Positions 60,637 to 64,000 of a DNA stretch of 64,000 nucleotides are shown piece after piece (the stretch's first letter is position 1; the number at the start of each line of letters is the position of its first letter). Under the pieces are notes generated by a model that made no database searches, was not told the origin of the DNA, and was given only the letters and a program-made list of their open reading frames with translations. The DNA is from Chryseobacterium paludis. GTDB lineage: Bacteria; Bacteroidota; Bacteroidia; Flavobacteriales; Weeksellaceae. The translations under genes were made by a program, and so were the position numbers. The stretch covers positions 3,571,001 to 3,635,000 of the forward strand of contig NZ_CP099966.1 of NCBI RefSeq assembly GCF_025403485.1, given 5' to 3'.

Positions 60637-61575
60637 ATGGCCGATCAGTTAAGTTATCTATTTAGTACAAGGACGAGTAAGGACTTGGCAGAGAAAATTG
60701 CTCAGTATTATGGGCAGGAACTAGGAAAAATAAACTTCCAGGAGTTTAGTGACGGGGAATTTGAACCTGTTTTAGACGAATCTGTAAGAGGAGGAAGAGT
60801 TTTTCTAATAGGATCTACATTCCCGCCAGCAGACAATCTTTTAGAACTTCTTCTAATGATTGATGCTGCAAAAAGAGCTTCTGCAAAAAGTATTACTGTT
60901 GTACTTCCATATTTTGGACTTGCAAGACAGGACAGAAAAGATAAACCAAGAGCTCCGATAGGTGCAAAGCTTGTTGCGAATCTTCTAACAGCAGCGGGTG
61001 CGACACGAATCATGACAATGGATCTGCATGCAGACCAAATTCAAGGGTTCTTTGAAATTCCGGTAGATCACCTTTATGCTTCCACTATTTTCGTAGATTA
61101 TATAAGAGCATTGAACCTAGATAACCTTACGATTGCTTCACCCGATATGGGAGGAGCAAAGAGAGCTAAAAACTATGCCGGACATTTAGGTGCTGAAGTA
61201 GTAATTGCTTACAAAGAAAGAAAGAAAGCGAATGTAATAGAGGAGATGTTCCTTATCGGAGATGTAGATGGTAAAAACGTTATTCTTATCGATGACATGA
61301 TCGATACTGCTGGGACACTTTGTAAGGCTGCAGATATTTTAATGGAAAAAGGGGCGAAAACTGTTAGAGCGATGGCTACTCATGGTGTGCTTTCAGGAAA
61401 AGCTTACGAAAATATTGAGAAGTCCCAATTGCTGGAAGTTATTGTAACTGACTCAATTCCTGTTAAAAATAATTTGTCATCTAAAATAAAAGTGCTATCT
61501 TGCGCCCCATTGTTTGCAGACGTTATGAAGATGGTTCATGAGCATCAATCAATCAGTAGTAAATTTGTTATCTAA
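60637..61575 (+). CDS. prs: Ribose-phosphate pyrophosphokinase (PRPP synthetase)
   Basis: A 312-residue enzyme that makes PRPP from ribose 5-phosphate and ATP, feeding purine, pyrimidine, histidine and NAD synthesis. Motifs are FQEFSDGEFEP near residue 35, PYFGLARQDRKDKPRAPIGA (about 90-109), DLHADQIQGFF, ASPDMGGAKRA and the PRPP-binding NVILIDDMIDTAGTLCKAA (about 215-233). The length is normal. It starts 20 nt after a -7 box and is followed by rplY, a frequent gene order. Confidence 0.97.
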   Translation: MADQLSYLFSTRTSKDLAEKIAQYYGQELGKINFQEFSDGEFEPVLDESVRGGRVFLIGSTFPPADNLLELLLMIDAAKRASAKSITVVLPYFGLARQDRKDKPRAPIGAKLVANLLTAAGATRIMTMDLHADQIQGFFEIPVDHLYASTIFVDYIRALNLDNLTIASPDMGGAKRAKNYAGHLGAEVVIAYKERKKANVIEEMFLIGDVDGKNVILIDDMIDTAGTLCKAADILMEKGAKTVRAMATHGVLSGKAYENIEKSQLLEVIVTDSIPVKNNLSSKIKVLSCAPLFADVMKMVHEHQSISSKFVI

Positions 61576-61630
61576 TTGATTATTTGCTGTTTGCGAGTTA
61601 TATTTTAAACAAAATTTTAAATTTTTATAA

Positions 61631-62281
61631 ATGAAATCTATTACAATTCAAGGTACAAAAAGAGAAAACGTGGGCAAAAAGTCTACAAAAGCTTTACGTG
61701 ATGCTGAATTAGTTCCTTGTGTTGTTTATGGAGGTACAACAGGACCATTAAACTTCTCTGCTGAAGAGAAAGCTTTTAAAGGTTTGGTATATACTCCTGA
61801 AGCACACACGGTATCTATTGAGGTTGATGGACAAACAATTCCAGCAGTTCTTCAAGATATTCAGTTCCACCCGATTACGGACAAGATTCTTCACGCTGAC
61901 TTCTATCAGTTATCTGATGATAAGCCAGTAGTTATGGAAGTTCCTGTAAGAATTACAGGTCGTTCTAAAGGTGTTGTGGCTGGTGGTGTTTTACGTCAGT
62001 CTTTCAGAAAGCTGAAAGTAAAAGCGATCCCTGCAAACTTGCCGGATGAGATCGTTATTGATATTACTTCACTTAAAATTGGTAACAAATTATATGTTGG
62101 AGGTATCAAAACTGAAGGTTATTCTTTCATGCACCCAGACAATGCAGTTGTTGTAGCTGTTAAGATGTCTAGAAATGCAATGAAAGGTGGTGCAGCAGCA
62201 GGTGATGATGAAGATGATGAAGAAGTTGTAGCTGAAGTTGAGGGAGGTGCTCCAGCAGCTGAAGAAACTGCAGCAGAATAA
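61631..62281 (+). CDS. rplY: 50S ribosomal protein L25 / general stress protein Ctc
   Basis: A 216-residue 5S-rRNA-binding ribosomal protein of the long (CTC) form. The N-terminal L25 domain includes [20 protein letters not shown]. It continues with [20 protein letters not shown] and the beta domain [20 protein letters not shown]. The C-terminal 30 residues are Glu/Asp/Ala-rich. It lies 55 bp after prs and ends at a terminator. Confidence 0.96.
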   Translation: MKSITIQGTKRENVGKKSTKALRDAELVPCVVYGGTTGPLNFSAEEKAFKGLVYTPEAHTVSIEVDGQTIPAVLQDIQFHPITDKILHADFYQLSDDKPVVMEVPVRITGRSKGVVAGGVLRQSFRKLKVKAIPANLPDEIVIDITSLKIGNKLYVGGIKTEGYSFMHPDNAVVVAVKMSRNAMKGGAAAGDDEDDEEVVAEVEGGAPAAEETAAE

Positions 62282-62305
62282 GAATTGCTTTAAACAATTA
62301 TATAG

Positions 62306-62334
62306 AACCTGTCAATTTTTTTGACAGGTTTTTT
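62306..62334 (+). terminator. Terminator of prs-rplY
   Basis: A perfect 10-bp stem (AACCTGTCAA with TTGACAGGTT) with a TTTTT loop and a following T run. Confidence 0.9.
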
Positions 62335-62390
62335 ATTTTAGATTACATCTATATTGGTATTCATTCTTTAGTCTTTCGGAAAAAAAGCTG

Positions 62391-62417
62391 TAAATTTGAA
62401 GTGTTCTAAATAAGAAC
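62391..62417 (+). promoter_or_regulatory. sufS -7 box and operator-like inverted repeat
   Basis: TAAATTTG (62391-62398) is the -7 box. GTTCT-AAATA-AGAAC (62403-62417) is a perfect 5-bp inverted repeat, extendable to 7 bp with one G-U-type mismatch, sitting at the expected start of transcription. Confidence 0.5.
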
Positions 62418-62442
62418 GCTATAATTGTAAAATTTATAATAA

Positions 62443-63663
62443 ATGTTTGACATTCAAGAAATACGAAGTCAGTTTCCTATATTAAATCAGCAGGTAAACG
62501 GTAAGCCTCTGGTTTACTTGGATAATGCAGCGACATCTCAAAAGCCCAATTCTGTTTTAGAAGTTTGGACTCAATATTATACTGAAATCAATGCAAATGT
62601 TCATAGAGGGATCCATACTTTAAGTCAGCTTGCAACAGAAGAAATGGAACTTTCAAGACGGAAGATTCAAAAATTCATCAATGCAAAATATGATTTTGAA
62701 GTAATCTTTACAAAAGGAACAACAGAAGGATTAAACCTCATCGCTTATATCCTTACACAGAAGTTAAAAAAAGATGATGAAATTATTATTTCGTACCTGG
62801 AGCACCATTCCAATATCGTTCCATGGCAATTGCTTTGCGAAAGAACAGGTGCGAAACTTCGTGTAATTCCAATTGATGAGAATGGTATTTTACAACTTGA
62901 TTACTTAGATCAATATTTAAGCGAAAAAACAAAAGTAGTTTCTGTAAATCAGGTTTCCAATGCATTAGGAATTGTAAACCCTATTGAAGAAATTATTTCA
63001 AAAACAAGAAAGAACTCAGACGCTTATATTGTAATTGATGGTGCCCAATCTGCTCCACATTTTAAAATTGATGTTCAAAAATTAGATTGTGATTTCTTTG
63101 TATTTTCAGGACATAAAATGTATGCACCAATGGGTACAGGTATTTTATATGGAAAACAAGAAGTTCTGGAATCTTTGCCACCATTCCATGGAGGAGGAGA
63201 GATGATTGCGGTATGTTCATTTGATGGCACAACTTACGCAGGACTTCCGTTTAAGTACGAAGCTGGAACTCCGAATGTGGGTGGGAATATTGCATTAGGT
63301 GCTGCTGTTGACTTTATAGAAAGAATTGGACAGGAAAATATTCAAAGACATGAAAACATTCTTTTGGAATATGCTCAAAAACAACTTTTGGAAATTGAAA
63401 GCCTTAAAGTTTATGGAGAGAAAGCACATAGAACGGGAGTTGTTTCTTTTAATCTGGAAGGAATAGGGATTTCCTCTGACGTAGGGATGATCTTAGATAA
63501 AATGGGGGTCGCAGTGAGAACCGGACACCATTGCACACAACCTATAATGGATTTCTTTAATATCGCGGGAACAGTGAGAGCAAGCTTCGCGGTTTACAAT
63601 ACTTTTCAGGAAATTGACTTACTCGTTGAAGGGGTGAAAAAAGCGAAAAAGATGTTGGGTTAA
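62443..63663 (+). CDS. sufS: Cysteine desulfurase SufS
   Basis: A 406-residue PLP enzyme (group II, NifS-like) that takes sulfur from L-cysteine for the SUF pathway. The PLP Lys is Lys225 in FSGHKMYAPMGTG, and the persulfide-forming Cys is Cys364 in RTGHHCTQPIMDF. LDNAATSQKP near the start and HSNIVPW are typical. Length and Cys position match E. coli SufS. It is encoded about 35 kb from sufBCD rather than within that operon, and no sufE adjoins it. Confidence 0.96.
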   Translation: MFDIQEIRSQFPILNQQVNGKPLVYLDNAATSQKPNSVLEVWTQYYTEINANVHRGIHTLSQLATEEMELSRRKIQKFINAKYDFEVIFTKGTTEGLNLIAYILTQKLKKDDEIIISYLEHHSNIVPWQLLCERTGAKLRVIPIDENGILQLDYLDQYLSEKTKVVSVNQVSNALGIVNPIEEIISKTRKNSDAYIVIDGAQSAPHFKIDVQKLDCDFFVFSGHKMYAPMGTGILYGKQEVLESLPPFHGGGEMIAVCSFDGTTYAGLPFKYEAGTPNVGGNIALGAAVDFIERIGQENIQRHENILLEYAQKQLLEIESLKVYGEKAHRTGVVSFNLEGIGISSDVGMILDKMGVAVRTGHHCTQPIMDFFNIAGTVRASFAVYNTFQEIDLLVEGVKKAKKMLG

Positions 63664-63670
63664 AAAACAA

Positions 63671-63694
63671 AAAAGCAGTTGAAAAACTGCTTTT
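63671..63694. terminator. Bidirectional terminator after sufS
   Basis: A 10-bp stem (AAAAGCAGTT with AACTGCTTTT) with a GAAA tetraloop and flanking A and T runs, between sufS and the convergent peptide gene. Confidence 0.9.
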
Positions 63695-63705
63695 TTTATT
63701 AATAG

Positions 63706-63831
63706 CTATTCCCAAGGAACACAATAGCATCTTCCTTGGATAATGACCTGATAATATCCATACGCACATTCAAGGCAGATTTCACCTCCGGCTATAATTT
63801 TCTTCATTTCTTTTTTGTCTAATTTTTTCAT
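63706..63831 (-). CDS. Double-glycine-leader, cysteine-rich small peptide (bacteriocin-like)
   Basis: A 41-codon gene. The product begins MKKLDKKEMKKIIAGG, a charged amphipathic leader ending in Gly-Gly, the processing site of ABC transporters with C39 peptidase domains. The predicted core is 25 residues with Cys at core positions 3, 6, 19 and 21 (EICLEC at the start, RCYCVPWE at the end). TATATTTG at 63858-63865 is a -7 box, and a shared terminator follows. No transporter or modification enzyme is encoded in the remaining 170 bp. It may be an exported bacteriocin-like or signalling peptide. Confidence 0.7.
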   Translation of the reverse strand: MKKLDKKEMKKIIAGGEICLECAYGYYQVIIQGRCYCVPWE

Positions 63832-63857
63832 AGTGATAGGTTTAATGTATTAGTAAT

Positions 63858-63865
63858 CAAATATA
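63858..63865 (-). promoter_or_regulatory. -7 box of the double-glycine peptide gene
   Basis: TATATTTG on the minus strand matches TAnnTTTG, 26 nt before the ATG. No TTG is seen at the usual -33 distance. Confidence 0.5.
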
Positions 63866-64000
63866 AAAATAAATCTCATTAAATAGAGAATTGTGCTTTT
63901 GAGACTCAAATAGCAGAAATACAAAGAGAAATTAAATATTTGTTTTTAATATTTATATGTTTATTTTCCGTCATAATCGTATATAATGTTAAATTTTATA

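Noticed and set aside
63557..63769. Minus-strand 70-codon frame at the sufS end
   Set aside because: It runs antisense into sufS and through a terminator. The neighbouring 41-codon frame explains this region better.
1..64000. tRNA, rRNA, CRISPR arrays, insertion sequences, integrase or attachment sites
   Set aside because: I looked for conserved tRNA T-arm sequence, regularly spaced repeats, transposase or integrase motifs and terminal inverted repeats, and saw none convincing. A covariance-model scan would be decisive.

Overview
The window is AT-rich chromosomal DNA from a flavobacterium, most probably Chryseobacterium or a close relative in the Weeksellaceae. Evidence seen: type IX secretion (T9SS) C-terminal sorting domains, a GldH lipoprotein, paired GLPGLI proteins, an alternative complex III (act) operon, an S46 dipeptidyl-peptidase, and promoters of the Bacteroidota type (TTG, 19-22 bp, TAnnTTTG). 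I recognise no rRNA, tRNA, CRISPR array, insertion sequence or complete prophage. Genus placement is an inference from gene content; no database was searched.

Layout. 1-2.1 kb looks accessory: an orphan protein, a phage-repressor-like HTH regulator with a near-perfect palindrome in its own promoter, and a small lipoprotein/membrane-protein/orphan cluster. 2.4-7.1 kb has an NTF2-like protein, a DUF1905/YdeI protein, a T9SS-exported protein, a DPP7-type S46 peptidase and a META-domain lipoprotein. 7.2-11.5 kb is a three-gene exported-protein operon (T9SS protein, 848-aa repeat protein, small secreted protein) next to an orphan LytTR response regulator. 11.8-20.9 kb holds a flavin monooxygenase, hflX, ion antiporters, an AlkD-like protein, a group III truncated haemoglobin and a KirBac-type channel. 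21-25.7 kb has gdhA, dprA, a rhomboid protease and a DUF3078 protein.

25.8-30.3 kb is the suf Fe-S assembly operon (A-type carrier, sufB, a GNAT acetyltransferase, sufC, sufD); the matching cysteine desulfurase sufS lies alone at 62.4 kb. 30.5-39.9 kb has two GLPGLI paralogues, a zinc metallopeptidase, an LTA-synthase-like sulfatase, ribH, apt and envelope proteins. 40.1-48.5 kb is actABCDEF, the quinol:cytochrome c/oxidase electron-transfer complex that replaces bc1. 48.7-57.5 kb has a SPOR protein, a polytopic membrane protein, another T9SS protein, selO, and the ricT-gldH-PBP1a operon. 57.7-63.7 kb has a FadL-type porin, a GDSL-like lipoprotein, prs, rplY and sufS, and ends with a short, previously uncalled 41-codon double-glycine-leader, cysteine-rich peptide gene.

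Most of the window is core metabolism and envelope biology. The least explained parts are the double-glycine peptide (63.7 kb), the repeat-protein operon with its LytTR regulator (7.2-11.8 kb), and the HTH cluster at the left end.
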